A DNA stretch of 64,000 nucleotides from a virus. The number at the start of each line of letters is the position of its first letter. The stretch's first letter is position 1. A program made the position numbers and the translations under genes. This document shows positions 14,201 to 22,500 of the stretch, piece by piece. The notes under the pieces were generated by a model. That model did not search any database and was not told where the DNA came from. It saw nothing but the letters and a program-made list of their open reading frames with translations. The stretch is taken from the IMG/VR virus record IMGVR_UViG_3300046777_001709, positions 1 to 64,000 of that record. The stretch is one strand, 5' to 3'.

Positions 14201-16491
14201 AATGCATTATAAATCTCATTATTTGTATTGGTATGAATGAACCAATTAGATCTAACAGGATCATATTGAACTGGTGAACCAATATCACCAGAATCTTTAT
14301 CAGATACTCTACTTAAAATACTAAGATCAGTTCCACCATAAACAGTAATACTTTCTCCAAGAATTGCATTAGTATATGATGATGCAAGTTTTACTTGAGT
14401 AGAATTAATTTTTATTGCATAATATACCCTATGCTCTACAATATTTTCTGGATAATCTCCATTATCACTTAAAATAATAACTTTTTCACCAGTCTGTAAA
14501 TTATGAGTTCCAATTGTAAATGTACTAGAAGATACTGAAGATACATTATATGTTTTTACTGAACTTGTTGTTCCTAGTGCCGTTGTAATTCCACTGGTCG
14601 AGATTACATTATCGCACATGTAAATGTCCGATGAATATGTATTTCCAGCAGCATCGAAATAAAGTTTATCTCCTTTTCTTGCACCGATACGATAACCTTG
14701 GGTTAAAGATGATGGTGGATTGTCTGCTGACGTAAAACCATAAAGATAGAGATGACTAGAAATACCTACAGATGTGGTTAATCCAACATCCAAAGATAAC
14801 CATTCAATTTTATCCTCATCAAGCATGTCAATTGCTCTTGGAGGAATAATAGATGTAATAAACGCATTATTATCTTTATCGAATGCAGTTCTCTTGAATC
14901 CAGATGAATTCAGTGATATTTGTCCAAAGTTTGAGTTTGAGTTAGTGATTGAAGCATCTCCACCAGTTTCTGCATCAAAATGTTTATTAAAACCAATTGC
15001 AAAAACAGAAACAATTTGAATGAATGCATCATTACTAATTTTAATGTGTGATGATTCCCAACCACTTCTATAAATTGCATCTGGATCTAAGTGATAGACC
15101 TGACTAGAATTAGTCTGAGATGCTCCTTGTGAAAGTGATGAACCATAAACTGGTGTTACATTTATGGTTTGATAGGATCTTGATTGCTTATCATATTTTG
15201 CAAAAGCACGGTCATCTTTCTGCAATGAAACTGCAGTAAATTGTGCAACAACTGTACTTCTAAAACCAGATGCTTTGTTACCATCAGCATGAAGACCATT
15301 CATGCCCCATACTGATCTTAAAGAACAGTTAAAGATGTATGGAGATGCACCAGAAACTGTATCTGTTTCTACGGTTACTGTTGCAGAAGATGAACTTGGA
15401 CTTGGGTTGATATTTGGATATGATTCGATACTTGGGAGAAGATATGTAAATTGAGTATCACTTAGAACATTTTGAACTTTTGTTGAAATGTTATATGGGA
15501 AAACTACACCAGATCCAGATACACCTTTAATTTTAATAGGTGTTCCAGAATTAAGTCCATGATTTTCATTAGTGGTTACTGTAACAACAGAATTTGCTAC
15601 AGATCCATTACCAGAAATAATATTAGAAATATTAATAGGATCGGAAGCAAATGCTCCAACAATTTCCCACTCTGGACGCTGTTTTGCAAATCCAAGTTCA
15701 CTTACTGGGAACTTCTGATCAATATCACGAATTGCATTATATGCATTAGATACTTTACTGTAGTACATATCTAAGTCTGTTAGACCATATGTACCAATTT
15801 TATTCACACCATCACAGAATTCAAAACATGTTAACTTATGGTGAGAAAATGTAGGAACAGATTGATATGTAGGATCAAAATTATCTGGATTTGTATAAAC
15901 CAATCCAGTTTCATCTCCATCAAACATGGAGAACTGCCAGAAATAACATGCTCCAGTAATTCTAAACAGAGCAGATTTTTCTACTGCTGGGTCTGTTGGA
16001 TTTGGAACATACTTAGGTCTTAATTTAGTTTTACGAAGGTCTAAACCTACAATTGAAGTTCCTCTTGGAACAACGACACCACCGTAATAACTATTAAACT
16101 TATATAAAATATTATCTTCTTGTGTTAAATCAAATACAGAATCTAATCCTAGTGAGAGTACTGAACTTGCTAATACACCAACACCACCTGCTCTAGAAAC
16201 AGCATATGCCGCTCCACCATTATCATATATTGCATATCCAGGTCTATTATCAATTAGGTATTCTCCAGGGAATAATAATATTGTAGTTTTTTCGGTAATA
16301 TCGTTATTATTTCCTTTTAAATATGAAAATCTGGCAGATTCTAAAAGTGCTCTTTGAATAGTTTTAAATGGTTGCGTTAGACTAGCACCATCATTGGTAA
16401 TTGCATCCGTAGAATTTATATCGCTCGGATTAACATATAAAATTCTACCCTCGGTGTTACGGATAAAATTGTCTAACTTATTCAAAGTCAT
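11227..16491 (-). CDS. Giant structural protein with S74 chaperone domain
   Basis: 1754 residues, the largest gene in the window. The N-terminus (ILYVNPSDINSTDAITNDG, then SLTQPFKTIQRALLESARF) is a right-handed beta-helix-type start known from cyanophage structural proteins. The middle alternates helix-poor beta repeats, including an ANGSGYSAGP turn shared with other proteins here. The last 100 residues are an S74 intramolecular chaperone (SDQRLKDNIVPIEDP, VGVIAQEILEVLPEAV, then a coiled-coil end VENLEQKLLDK). S74 domains trimerise fibres and then cut themselves off. It is likely a trimeric side or tail fibre; a CATAAATA late promoter precedes it. Confidence 0.8.
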   Translation of the reverse strand: MTLNKLDNFIRNTEGRILYVNPSDINSTDAITNDGASLTQPFKTIQRALLESARFSYLKGNNNDITEKTTILLFPGEYLIDNRPGYAIYDNGGAAYAVSRAGGVGVLASSVLSLGLDSVFDLTQEDNILYKFNSYYGGVVVPRGTSIVGLDLRKTKLRPKYVPNPTDPAVEKSALFRITGACYFWQFSMFDGDETGLVYTNPDNFDPTYQSVPTFSHHKLTCFEFCDGVNKIGTYGLTDLDMYYSKVSNAYNAIRDIDQKFPVSELGFAKQRPEWEIVGAFASDPINISNIISGNGSVANSVVTVTTNENHGLNSGTPIKIKGVSGSGVVFPYNISTKVQNVLSDTQFTYLLPSIESYPNINPSPSSSSATVTVETDTVSGASPYIFNCSLRSVWGMNGLHADGNKASGFRSTVVAQFTAVSLQKDDRAFAKYDKQSRSYQTINVTPVYGSSLSQGASQTNSSQVYHLDPDAIYRSGWESSHIKISNDAFIQIVSVFAIGFNKHFDAETGGDASITNSNSNFGQISLNSSGFKRTAFDKDNNAFITSIIPPRAIDMLDEDKIEWLSLDVGLTTSVGISSHLYLYGFTSADNPPSSLTQGYRIGARKGDKLYFDAAGNTYSSDIYMCDNVISTSGITTALGTTSSVKTYNVSSVSSSTFTIGTHNLQTGEKVIILSDNGDYPENIVEHRVYYAIKINSTQVKLASSYTNAILGESITVYGGTDLSILSRVSDKDSGDIGSPVQYDPVRSNWFIHTNTNNEIYNAFTSGGIATFGVSTDLVYVNRIADERSLDEKLYKIRVVIPKELTNAKDPENGFVIQTSSFTGARNNADFTRTSIASTDYGYNKNPRFINTCSVSSNVVTVISELPHNLQTGDTVIIKNVTCTNNTAGEDNLGYNGIFKINVIDDVTFTYSTTDIFDIAHVPGSFTNNVNVRNTLLPRFERNDLQSNLYIYRNEVISPYIYNTQDGIYHLYVLNANNAIDSEFTDLKYGQLPVDLYPQLDRDNADANPRAAKTFAKRSPIGDVVTNDLKKSITRETADLMLKQIGIGLTISSVSSSANSATITFGRNHGLSGIVTYSSLVSGASYTDGTYYNVKLLNGSQTGTWNGATAKVVVIGGAVVSADIIANGSGYSAGPLYFDQTKIGSGNGNARFNVAISGISTNIGDVIQFTGAGTTSDGYYRITSIPAKNQVSVAKTSGDPTIISSQYAFVVGNSSLITGTTYNSTTGITTFTTSSSHGLVSGNKFTVINSSNNNLGEFIVIDKTHVTQFTARTNSPISASNGYILKHGLSSNDGASNSGSESIAARTVPFYDNDTFTLTSAVTSESVIQISSSGSTSSRLTLGSYIQVDNEIMRITSSDNATQVSVIRGALGTRQENHDANSLIRKISPIAVEFRRPSILRASGHTFEYLGYGPGNYSTGLPQIQVKTLTEREDFLAQSQERSCGVVVYTAMNSDGDVFNGNTKTSASSGETISYDIPTPTVTGQDPSKLSAVFDEVTIKERLLVEGGTSGQVLSQFDGPVNFNGDLRIKSQSTFSNTVRLTKGTDSSSTTTGDLIVLGGVGIGKNLYIGGNTNISGTFTVSGETTLNTGIVPDSDLGAYVGTSSKAFSEAYFGKIRIAVTNDNTIDTSTGDLSLSSQTQIVNVNGELRVTGDITAFHTSDQRLKDNIVPIEDPLSKVLSISGNTYNWNENSGKEGNDVGVIAQEILEVLPEAVVTRDNGYLAVDYQKIVPLLVEAIKELSSKVENLEQKLLDK
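11228..11235 (-). promoter_or_regulatory. Late-type promoter (GATAAATA)
   Basis: GATAAATA 17 nt before the ATG of the 619-residue fibre gene, overlapping the stop region of the upstream giant gene. It matches the NATAAATA form of T4-like late promoters. No ribosome-binding site is evident in the short leader. Confidence 0.5.
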
Positions 16492-16522
16492 TTTTTTATT
16501 AGTTACAAACCTTATTACATGT

Positions 16523-16530
16523 TATTTATG
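16523..16530 (-). promoter_or_regulatory. Late-type promoter (CATAAATA)
   Basis: CATAAATA 31 nt before the ATG of the 1754-residue gene, overlapping the end of the preceding small gene. Confidence 0.5.
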
Positions 16531-16831
16531 AAGTCAGATCTTCTTCTTCAAATTCATAATATTCGTCTTGTGGCATATCTTCAGGATTCTCCAGATCTAC
16601 AGGAAATAGACAAGGATGTGCCTCCTCATCTATTAGATAGAAAGAATTTTTATAAAGATCTTCTGGTTCGTATCTCCTGTACTTGTCTGCCAATTGCATC
16701 ATCTCTGGATCCGTAGATGCAATTTCTGGAAGTTCGTCAAAAGTAAAAGGTATTTCGTTTATCAAATACATTTTTACAATCATACTGCCCTTATTGTACC
16801 AACAGTATGCGTGAGTAATTTTATAAGACAT
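16526..16831 (-). CDS. Acidic hypothetical protein (101 aa)
   Basis: 101 residues, acidic throughout (C-terminus PQDEYYEFEEEDLTS), with an aromatic N-terminus (ITHAYCWYNKGSMIVKMYLI). No family recognised. It is the last gene of the early island, after two tRNAs. It could be transcribed from the tRNA promoter by read-through or from the AATAAATA box 20 nt upstream; both options are visible. Alternation of acidic patches with Tyr/Phe suggests a protein-binding or inhibitor role, but this is only a hint. Confidence 0.55.
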   Translation of the reverse strand: MSYKITHAYCWYNKGSMIVKMYLINEIPFTFDELPEIASTDPEMMQLADKYRRYEPEDLYKNSFYLIDEEAHPCLFPVDLENPEDMPQDEYYEFEEEDLTS

Positions 16832-16851
16832 ATTGATATTCCAATATATCT

Positions 16852-16859
16852 TATTTATT
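16852..16859 (-). promoter_or_regulatory. Late-type promoter (AATAAATA)
   Basis: AATAAATA on the minus strand, 20 nt before the ATG at 16831 and 4 nt after the end of the downstream tRNA. It would let the 101-residue gene join late transcription. Confidence 0.4.
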
Positions 16860-16863
16860 TTTA

Positions 16864-16936
16864 TACCCGTGGTCGGATTCGAACCGACACTGTAGAGATT
16901 TTAAGTCTCCTGTCTCTGCCATTGGACTACACGGGC
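16864..16936 (-). tRNA. tRNA with anticodon UAA (Leu), short variable arm
   Basis: A 73-nt cloverleaf: acceptor GCCCGTG/CACGGGT (one G-U pair), D arm, anticodon stem GGAGA/TCTCT with loop CTTAAAA, T arm GTCGG/CCGAC with TTCGAAT, and discriminator A. The anticodon reads UAA, decoding UUA (Leu). The variable region is only 5 nt, whereas bacterial tRNA-Leu normally has a long variable arm. CCA is not encoded. It starts at the base after the CCA of the upstream tRNA. UUA is common in this AT-rich phage and rare in GC-richer marine Synechococcus. Confidence 0.8.
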
Positions 16937-17011
16937 TGGTAGGACTGCCGAGAATTGAACTCGGTTCTGCCGCTTATAAGGCGACGGCTTTAACCAATAA
17001 GCAACAGTCCC
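16937..17011 (-). tRNA. tRNA-Ile (anticodon UAU) with encoded CCA
   Basis: A 75-nt gene: acceptor GGGACTG/CAGTCCT, D stem GCTT/AAGC, anticodon stem GTCGC/GCGGC with loop CTTATAA (anticodon UAU, decoding AUA), T arm CCGAG/CTCGG with TTCAATT, discriminator A and an encoded CCA. AUA codons are frequent in the phage genes here and rare in many hosts. A perfect TTGACA-N17-TATAAT promoter ends 15 nt upstream. The next tRNA follows with no spacer, so processing must cut exactly after CCA. Confidence 0.9.
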
Positions 17012-17025
17012 ATAAAACCAAATCA

Positions 17026-17054
17026 ATTATAGAGGATTTGGAACTCTTTGTCAA
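17026..17054 (-). promoter_or_regulatory. Perfect sigma-70 promoter for the tRNA pair
   Basis: TTGACA (17049-17054), exactly 17 nt, TATAAT (17026-17031) on the minus strand. The start point would be near 17019, about 8 nt before the tRNA-Ile. The -35 box overlaps the last codons of the antitoxin-like gene. Confidence 0.85.
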
Positions 17055-17236
17055 CAACCTTCTTCGTGATCTGTATGAATACGAATTAGGTCATCTTCTA
17101 CTTGATGATATTCGTTGTATGGAGTCATTACAAGATTTCCTTTTGAACTTGTAATAAGAAAAGATTCTCCAGATTCTACTCGACTTAGAATAGAATCAAA
17201 GTTTTTTTGAAGTTCTTCTATTGTAATGATTTCCAT
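17051..17236 (-). CDS. Phd/YefM-like antitoxin, orphan
   Basis: 61 residues with the layout of the Phd/YefM antitoxin N-terminal domain: ITIEELQKNFDSILSRVESG, then a beta hairpin ESFLITSSKGNLVMTPYNEY. Such proteins bind operator DNA through this domain and neutralise Doc or YoeB/RelE-type toxins through a C-terminal tail. Here the tail is only about 15 residues (DDLIRIHTDHEEGC) and no toxin gene is adjacent. An orphan phage antitoxin may block a host toxin that would otherwise abort infection. It is expressed from the early promoter at 17454-17482. The family call is by pattern and the role inferred. Confidence 0.65.
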   Translation of the reverse strand: MEIITIEELQKNFDSILSRVESGESFLITSSKGNLVMTPYNEYHQVEDDLIRIHTDHEEGC

Positions 17237-17238
17237 TG

Positions 17239-17427
17239 TTAGAAAGGATTTGAATAACTCACAGTATCTTCATTGAGTTGAGATCGGACCACTTCTAACA
17301 CATTCATGAATTGATCTACACTCTCACATTCAACTACCCGTTCACTACCTTCACTAGAATATAGATAAAATTTCCTAGCAATAGTATCGACCACACAGCG
17401 GGTCAGCATTTCTTCTTGAGGAGGCAT
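17239..17427 (-). CDS. Small hypothetical protein (62 aa)
   Basis: 62 residues (MPPQEEMLTRCVVDTIARKF...). A beta-strand pair (CVVDTIARKFYLYSSEGSER) is followed by a helix (DQFMNVLEVVRSQ); this reads as a compact alpha/beta domain seen in other short phage proteins. It is the first gene after a perfect sigma-70 promoter, with its stop 3 nt before the antitoxin ATG, so the two are co-expressed immediately after infection. It does not resemble a toxin. Function unknown. Confidence 0.55.
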   Translation of the reverse strand: MPPQEEMLTRCVVDTIARKFYLYSSEGSERVVECESVDQFMNVLEVVRSQLNEDTVSYSNPF

Positions 17428-17453
17428 CGAGTGCTCTGCTTGATTACCCCCAT

Positions 17454-17482
17454 ATTATAGGGGGTCTTGGTCCTGGTGTCAA
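17454..17482 (-). promoter_or_regulatory. Perfect sigma-70 promoter of the early island
   Basis: TTGACA (17477-17482), exactly 17 nt, TATAAT (17454-17459) on the minus strand, 26 nt before the ATG at 17427. It drives the small hypothetical and antitoxin-like genes inside an otherwise late gene cluster. A C-run precedes the -35, as at 6.8 kb. Confidence 0.85.
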
Positions 17483-17503
17483 GGGGGAAAATTTAAAAGT
17501 AAT

Positions 17504-17659
17504 TCACCATTTTTGAATTGGACATTTTTGTCTAGGAATTCTCACCTTTAATGGCATAAAACAACCACATTTTTTACATTGTCTGGTTGATTTCAAAAAA
17601 TGTTCACATTGTAAACATATTTTCATTTTATCAACTGCTTGACGTGTTCTATCATCCAT
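17504..17659 (-). CDS. Small zinc-ribbon-like protein (51 aa)
   Basis: A 51-codon gene (MDDRTRQAVD...) with CLQC, CKKCGC and KCPIQKW, a zinc-ribbon-like arrangement shared with the 111-residue protein at 7863-8198. Its start overlaps the end of the upstream 166-residue gene by 8 bp, so it is translationally coupled and probably belongs to the late virion operon. The rest is basic. It may bind nucleic acid or act in assembly; undecided. Confidence 0.65.
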   Translation of the reverse strand: MDDRTRQAVDKMKICLQCEHFLKSTRQCKKCGCFMPLKVRIPRQKCPIQKW

Positions 17660-18152
17660 TTGCGGTTGCCCCACTTTCTAGTTCTTTAACTGCCTGCATA
17701 AAAATATCATTAGGGTCATAAGTTAACTCATAAATTACATTATCTACAGAGAATGATGAATCAGAAACAAATTCTTGTATTTTTTGATCTATAATATCTT
17801 TTATTCTATTATCTCCTCTTTCAGCATAATAATTTCCTATCAAAACAGCATTAATTGGATTATATGCTCCAAAAGATATTATCTTGTCATTAATTACTTC
17901 TGTTGATCCAATTCCAGAATTATTTGTGTCATTTATTACAATTTTTTTAGTTGATGTTCTTTCATCACCAACAGAAATATTTTTATTAATTAAAGTTTCT
18001 GGATTTGGTAAAAAATCCTTATCATATCTCGATACTGCATCATCAATATCTTCTAATGTAGCATCTGGTCTAATAGGAACAATCGCCCAAGTTTTATCCT
18101 CATACTCTACCCGAATTTGAGCAGGCATAATTTCCAAAATTTTATACTTCAT
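17652..18152 (-). CDS. Conserved virion-cluster protein (166 aa)
   Basis: 166 residues starting MKYKILEIMPAQIRVEYEDK. The ATG at 18152 is chosen over a TTG at 18161. The first 60 residues are a beta-rich domain (RVEYEDKTWAIVPIRPDA) followed by acidic helical text. The style is of cyanophage structural-cluster proteins that lack a T4 counterpart. A GATAAATA late box lies 22 nt upstream, so it is late. It may be a minor tail component or assembly factor. Confidence 0.55.
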   Translation of the reverse strand: MKYKILEIMPAQIRVEYEDKTWAIVPIRPDATLEDIDDAVSRYDKDFLPNPETLINKNISVGDERTSTKKIVINDTNNSGIGSTEVINDKIISFGAYNPINAVLIGNYYAERGDNRIKDIIDQKIQEFVSDSSFSVDNVIYELTYDPNDIFMQAVKELESGATANG

Positions 18153-18174
18153 ATCAATCAAATTGGTTTGAAAT

Positions 18175-18182
18175 TATTTATC
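18175..18182 (-). promoter_or_regulatory. Late-type promoter (GATAAATA)
   Basis: GATAAATA 22 nt before the ATG at 18152, overlapping the stop of the glycine-rich gene upstream. Confidence 0.5.
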
Positions 18183-19077
18183 CTACTCTACCTGCTCTGG
18201 TTCCAGTTGAAATCCAGGTAACATTACTATTATTTACAATATAAAACCCTGATAGTCCACCACTAGAACCTGCAGTTCCAGCAGTATAATTTCCATTAGA
18301 ACCTGCAGTTCCTGCTGAACCATTATTACCCCAGTCACCACCAGCACCACCAGTTCCACCACTACCAGCATTAGTTCCACCAGCACTTCCAGAGGAACCA
18401 CCAGTTAAAGATTGATTATATCCTCGTCCCACTCCACCAGCACCTCCAGTTCCTCCTGCAGTTATAACGGTTGATGTTGAGTTTACTGCACAGTAACAAA
18501 GACCATTATATACGCCATAAGTTCCGGGATAATAAAACGAACAAAGAGAATTGCATTGTCCTGAACCAACACTACCAAAAGCAGATAGATCTCCAACTAT
18601 TGTTTGTGTAGTAGTAGTATAAGAACCTTGACCACCAGTACCGCCTTGTCCTCCACCTCCACCACCGGCATAAATCGTTCCTTGATTGTTTATAGAAATT
18701 CCGCTAGAACCTGCAAAAATAGCATTTCCTCCAGTTCCACCATTTGCTGCACCACCAGCACCTTGAATACTTCCATTATTCTCAATTTTTAAACTACCAC
18801 CTAGTCCAGAAGGAATATTTAAAGCATAGTTTGCCGTGCTTGTAGCACCTACAATAACTCCAGAATTAACAATAACTCTTTTTCTTTTAGTTGAAGTCCA
18901 TGCTGTTGCGCCAAAAATATTATTAAAAGTAGTTTGTAGATTAAGATTAGTTGTTGTTTGTGAAATAATTAATAAAAACTCATTTGCATCTGAAATATTA
19001 TTAACAAAAACCCATTGGTTATTTTGTCGAATATAAGCATTTACATCAATCCAAGTATTATTTTGTCTTAATTTCAT
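18178..19077 (-). CDS. Glycine-rich tail adhesin (299 aa)
   Basis: 299 residues. The N-terminal 90 residues are ordinary; the rest is glycine-rich with YAGGGGGGQGGTGGQ and GGTGGAGGDWGNNGS, resembling gp38-type adhesins with poly-Gly sheets. A loop around residues 170-205 has five Cys (CNSLCSFYY, LCYCAVN), likely a variable receptor-binding loop. It follows the collagen-like fibre and its assembly-type chaperone, the usual order fibre, chaperone, adhesin. It is shorter than, but the same design as, the 372-residue protein at 8223-9341. Confidence 0.7.
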   Translation of the reverse strand: MKLRQNNTWIDVNAYIRQNNQWVFVNNISDANEFLLIISQTTTNLNLQTTFNNIFGATAWTSTKRKRVIVNSGVIVGATSTANYALNIPSGLGGSLKIENNGSIQGAGGAANGGTGGNAIFAGSSGISINNQGTIYAGGGGGGQGGTGGQGSYTTTTQTIVGDLSAFGSVGSGQCNSLCSFYYPGTYGVYNGLCYCAVNSTSTVITAGGTGGAGGVGRGYNQSLTGGSSGSAGGTNAGSGGTGGAGGDWGNNGSAGTAGSNGNYTAGTAGSSGGLSGFYIVNNSNVTWISTGTRAGRVG

Positions 19078-19099
19078 ATTATATTCCTACTATCCAAAT

Positions 19100-19537
19100 C
19101 TAAGATAATCCTAATAAAACTTTTAAATCATCAATTGTTAAACCCAATGACTCAATTTTCTCTTGTGGTGTTAAATTATTAAAAATTTCTGTTTCTACAA
19201 TATCTTTTAAAATCCATTCATCTTCCCAAATTAAATATTTTCCTGCAGAAATTTCTGGAGGTACATCTTCTGTACAATTTTCGGGAATTATAAGAGGATT
19301 ATCATTTATAATTTGAGAACCGTTATTTTTATTATAATAAATTCCTCTTTTATCCTTTATTATGTCCCAAGATTCACCATTAAAAATAGGAATATAACCC
19401 TCAGAAAATTGTGGAGGTTCAATTCCAGTAGCATGTGCAGGAATTAACCATACTCCAGGAGGATCTAGTGGTGATGGTTCTGCAATTCCTTCACAAATAA
19501 AATGATTATATTCTGGATGATAGTGATAAATTCTCAT
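19100..19537 (-). CDS. Tail fibre assembly-like protein
   Basis: 145 residues beginning MRIYHYHPEYNHF and containing EPSPLDPPGVWLIPAHATG, a signature of a family that accompanies phage tail fibres (fibre assembly or hinge-type proteins), followed by FNGESWDIIKDKRGIYY. The C-terminus is a helix pair (LTPQEKIESLGLTIDDLK) also typical of these proteins. It lies 9 nt after the collagen-like fibre gene, supporting a role in its folding or as a fibre-tip component. Confidence 0.7.
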   Translation of the reverse strand: MRIYHYHPEYNHFICEGIAEPSPLDPPGVWLIPAHATGIEPPQFSEGYIPIFNGESWDIIKDKRGIYYNKNNGSQIINDNPLIIPENCTEDVPPEISAGKYLIWEDEWILKDIVETEIFNNLTPQEKIESLGLTIDDLKVLLGLS

Positions 19538-19545
19538 GGTTTTAA

Positions 19546-22500
19546 TTAAAATTTAATACAGGGAAGAAGTGCTATGTTTCTAGGTCTAGTTTCAGTACTA
19601 CCATTATTTTGGATAGTAATTCCGGTTGTATTTGCATTAATACTTAGAGTATGACTGTGAGAACCTGCAGCACCTGTTGATGTAGATGATAATGGATATC
19701 CTACTCCACCATCTCCAGGTCCCAAGGACTCTGAGTTAGAACCATAAGTATGTGTGTGACTTCCAGTTGTGTTTGTAGAACCACTATGAGCATGTCCTGG
19801 ATCAGTTATTCCATGGTTGTGAGACTGATACGATTGTGTTTGTGCAGATCCAAATACACGAGCAGAATCTATTCCACGACCATTATCCCAACCGCGAATG
19901 AATTCACCCCTCAAATCTGGGAGATTGAAAGAACTTCCGCTTCCACCATATGTATAACCAATTATGGCAAATAAAGATGAATAAGTTGTTGTACTTAGTG
20001 AAGCACCATTACACGTTAAATATCCACTGGGTGCAGTTGAAGTAGCAAAATAAATTACTGATCCGGTTGGAACTAATGAAGTAGATGAAGAAGTATCAAA
20101 CCAAAGATCACCATTACAAGCGGTTAGTGGTTGCGATGATTGTATATATCTTCTACCATAAGCATTACTATCTTCTGCTATGACTATGGTAGAACCAATT
20201 GATGTAATAGGAGGAGAACAAGTATAACCAACCTGAGATACTCCAATTGAAACATTTCCTATTGCAGTAACCGTAATATTTGCAACTCCAGATGAAGGAG
20301 ATGATGCAGTAACTGCATCACCAATAAAATTAAGTGTTGTAATTGTAGATCCTACAAGATTTCCTTCATCACGAATAGTAATACCAGTAGACCCAGTAGC
20401 ACCTTGAGTACCTTGAAGACCTGTACCTCCAGAAGAACCTGTAAGACCTTGAGTACCTTGAGTACCTTGGAGACCTGTACCTCCAGTAGAACCTGTAAAA
20501 CCTTGAGTACCTTGTCTTCCTTGAGTACCTTGAAGACCTTGAGTACCTTGGAGACCTGTACCTCCAGTAGAACCTGTAAGACCTTGAGTACCTTGGGTTC
20601 CTTGAGTACCTTGAAGACCTTGAGTACCTTGGAGACCTGTACCTCCAGTAGAACCTGTAAGACCTTGAGTACCTTGAAGACCTTGAGTACCTTGGAGACC
20701 TGTACCTCCAGTAGAACCTGTAAGACCTTGAGTACCTTGGGTTCCTTGAGTACCTTGAAGACCTGTACCTCCAGTAGAACCTGTAAGACCTTGAGTACCT
20801 TGGGTTCCTTGAGTACCTTGTCTTCCTTGAGTTCCTTGTAATCCCTGAAGTCCTTGATTTCCTGTAAGACCTTGAGTACCTTGAGTACCCTGAAGTCCTT
20901 GGAGACCCTGAGTTCCTTGAGTACCTTGTAATCCCTGAAGTCCTTGATTTCCTGTAAGACCTTGAGTTCCTTGAGTACCCTGAAGTCCTTGGAGACCCTG
21001 AGTTCCTTGAGTACCTTGTAATCCCTGAAGTCCTTGATTTCCTGTAAGACCTTGAGTTCCTTGAGTACCCTGAAGTCCCTGAAGACCTTGAGTACCTTGT
21101 CTACCTTGCAATCCTTGGAGACCTTGAGTACCTTGTCTACCTTGCAATCCTTGGAGACCTTGAGTACCTTGAATACCTTGTAATGCTACATCTGCAGTTT
21201 TAGCCCAACTAACTCCAGTACCTACAGATATTAGAACTGATGATGCAGATCCAACATTATTTGTACTATCATATAAAGGTCCTTCAATATAAATTCCAGA
21301 AGATACTGTACAAACACCAGAAATATTTGCATTATTCCCAATGTTTATGCTTTTTTCTACACCAATTCCACCTTCTACAATAAGTGAACCACTATCTTTG
21401 GATATAGATTCTGTGGTATCGTTTATATAAAGAGCATCATTAATTTGGGTTGTACCAGAAGATGAATCTAAAATTAAATTTCCAATTGGTGTAGTAATAC
21501 TATTACCACCAATTGTTATATTATTAATTTTGGCACCATTTAGGGTTGAAATGCCAGTGACATTTAAATTTGTGGTACTTGTTTGATTGAAAGTTGATGT
21601 ACCAAAAACTTGAAGATTTTTACTTGTAGTAACACCAGACACTCCAAGATTTGTAATTGTCGCTATGCCAGTTACATATAGATTTGTAACATCAATTGAT
21701 CCAATAAATTTAGTTGCAGTTACTATTCCACTAAAGTTTGCACCAGTGCCATTCAGATAATTAAGTGTACTAATACCATATATTTGTAAATTATTTGCAG
21801 TAGATAATCCAGTTACACCCAATGACTGTAATGTAGAAACACCAGATACATTGATATTTTTAATATCAACTTGTTGGGTAAATCTGGAATACCCATTAAC
21901 ATCTAAAAGATATAGCGGTTGAGTACTTCCAATTCCAACTCTATTATTTACTTCATCATATACAAAATTCGATGCTCCATCAACAATTCCCGCAGAATTA
22001 TTAAACTGAATATTTTGATAAGTTCCTCCAGCACCCGATCTAATAGTGCTTTGATTTACCCATATAAGACCACCAAAATTATTTTTAGTTAATATTTGAT
22101 TATTACTTCCTGGATTATTGTTATAATCATATATTGTACCCCTTAATCTTATATCACCATTAACATCTAATTCTTGAGTTGGGTTTGATGTTTTAATACC
22201 AACCAATCCAAGTGAAGTTGCAGTAAATATAGTTCCACCATATCCGACATTTAATCCGAAACCAACTGTTAAAATTCCTACATTACTATCGAATATTAAG
22301 TTAGAAGAATTTGCAAAATCACCATTTTCTTTAAATAATACTCCACCATTATTACCTGGAGGAGAGACTGTAATAGTTCCGGCAATTCCAAGTGGAATTG
22401 CATTTACATTTATACTATTTCCAACAAAATTTAATTGTGTTATACTGCTTAGTGATCCAACAAGACTTCCTTCTTCAAATAAACTAATAGAACCGGGAAT

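Noticed and set aside
16864-16936. Ochre-suppressor tRNA
   Set aside because: The loop CTTAAAA puts U33 before U34-A35-A36, giving anticodon UAA that decodes UUA; a UAA-stop suppressor would need UUA as anticodon.
17239-17427. Toxin partner for the antitoxin-like gene
   Set aside because: The 62-residue product shows no RelE, YoeB or Doc pattern and precedes, not follows, the antitoxin-like gene.
20404-20841. Plus-strand open frame rich in Ser/Thr/Leu opposite the collagen tract
   Set aside because: It is the mirror of the G-x-y repeat on the coding strand; the same happens at 63439-63885. There is no ribosome-binding site.
20395-21185. CRISPR array
   Set aside because: The repeats are coding, lack spacers and translate to collagen-like triplets.
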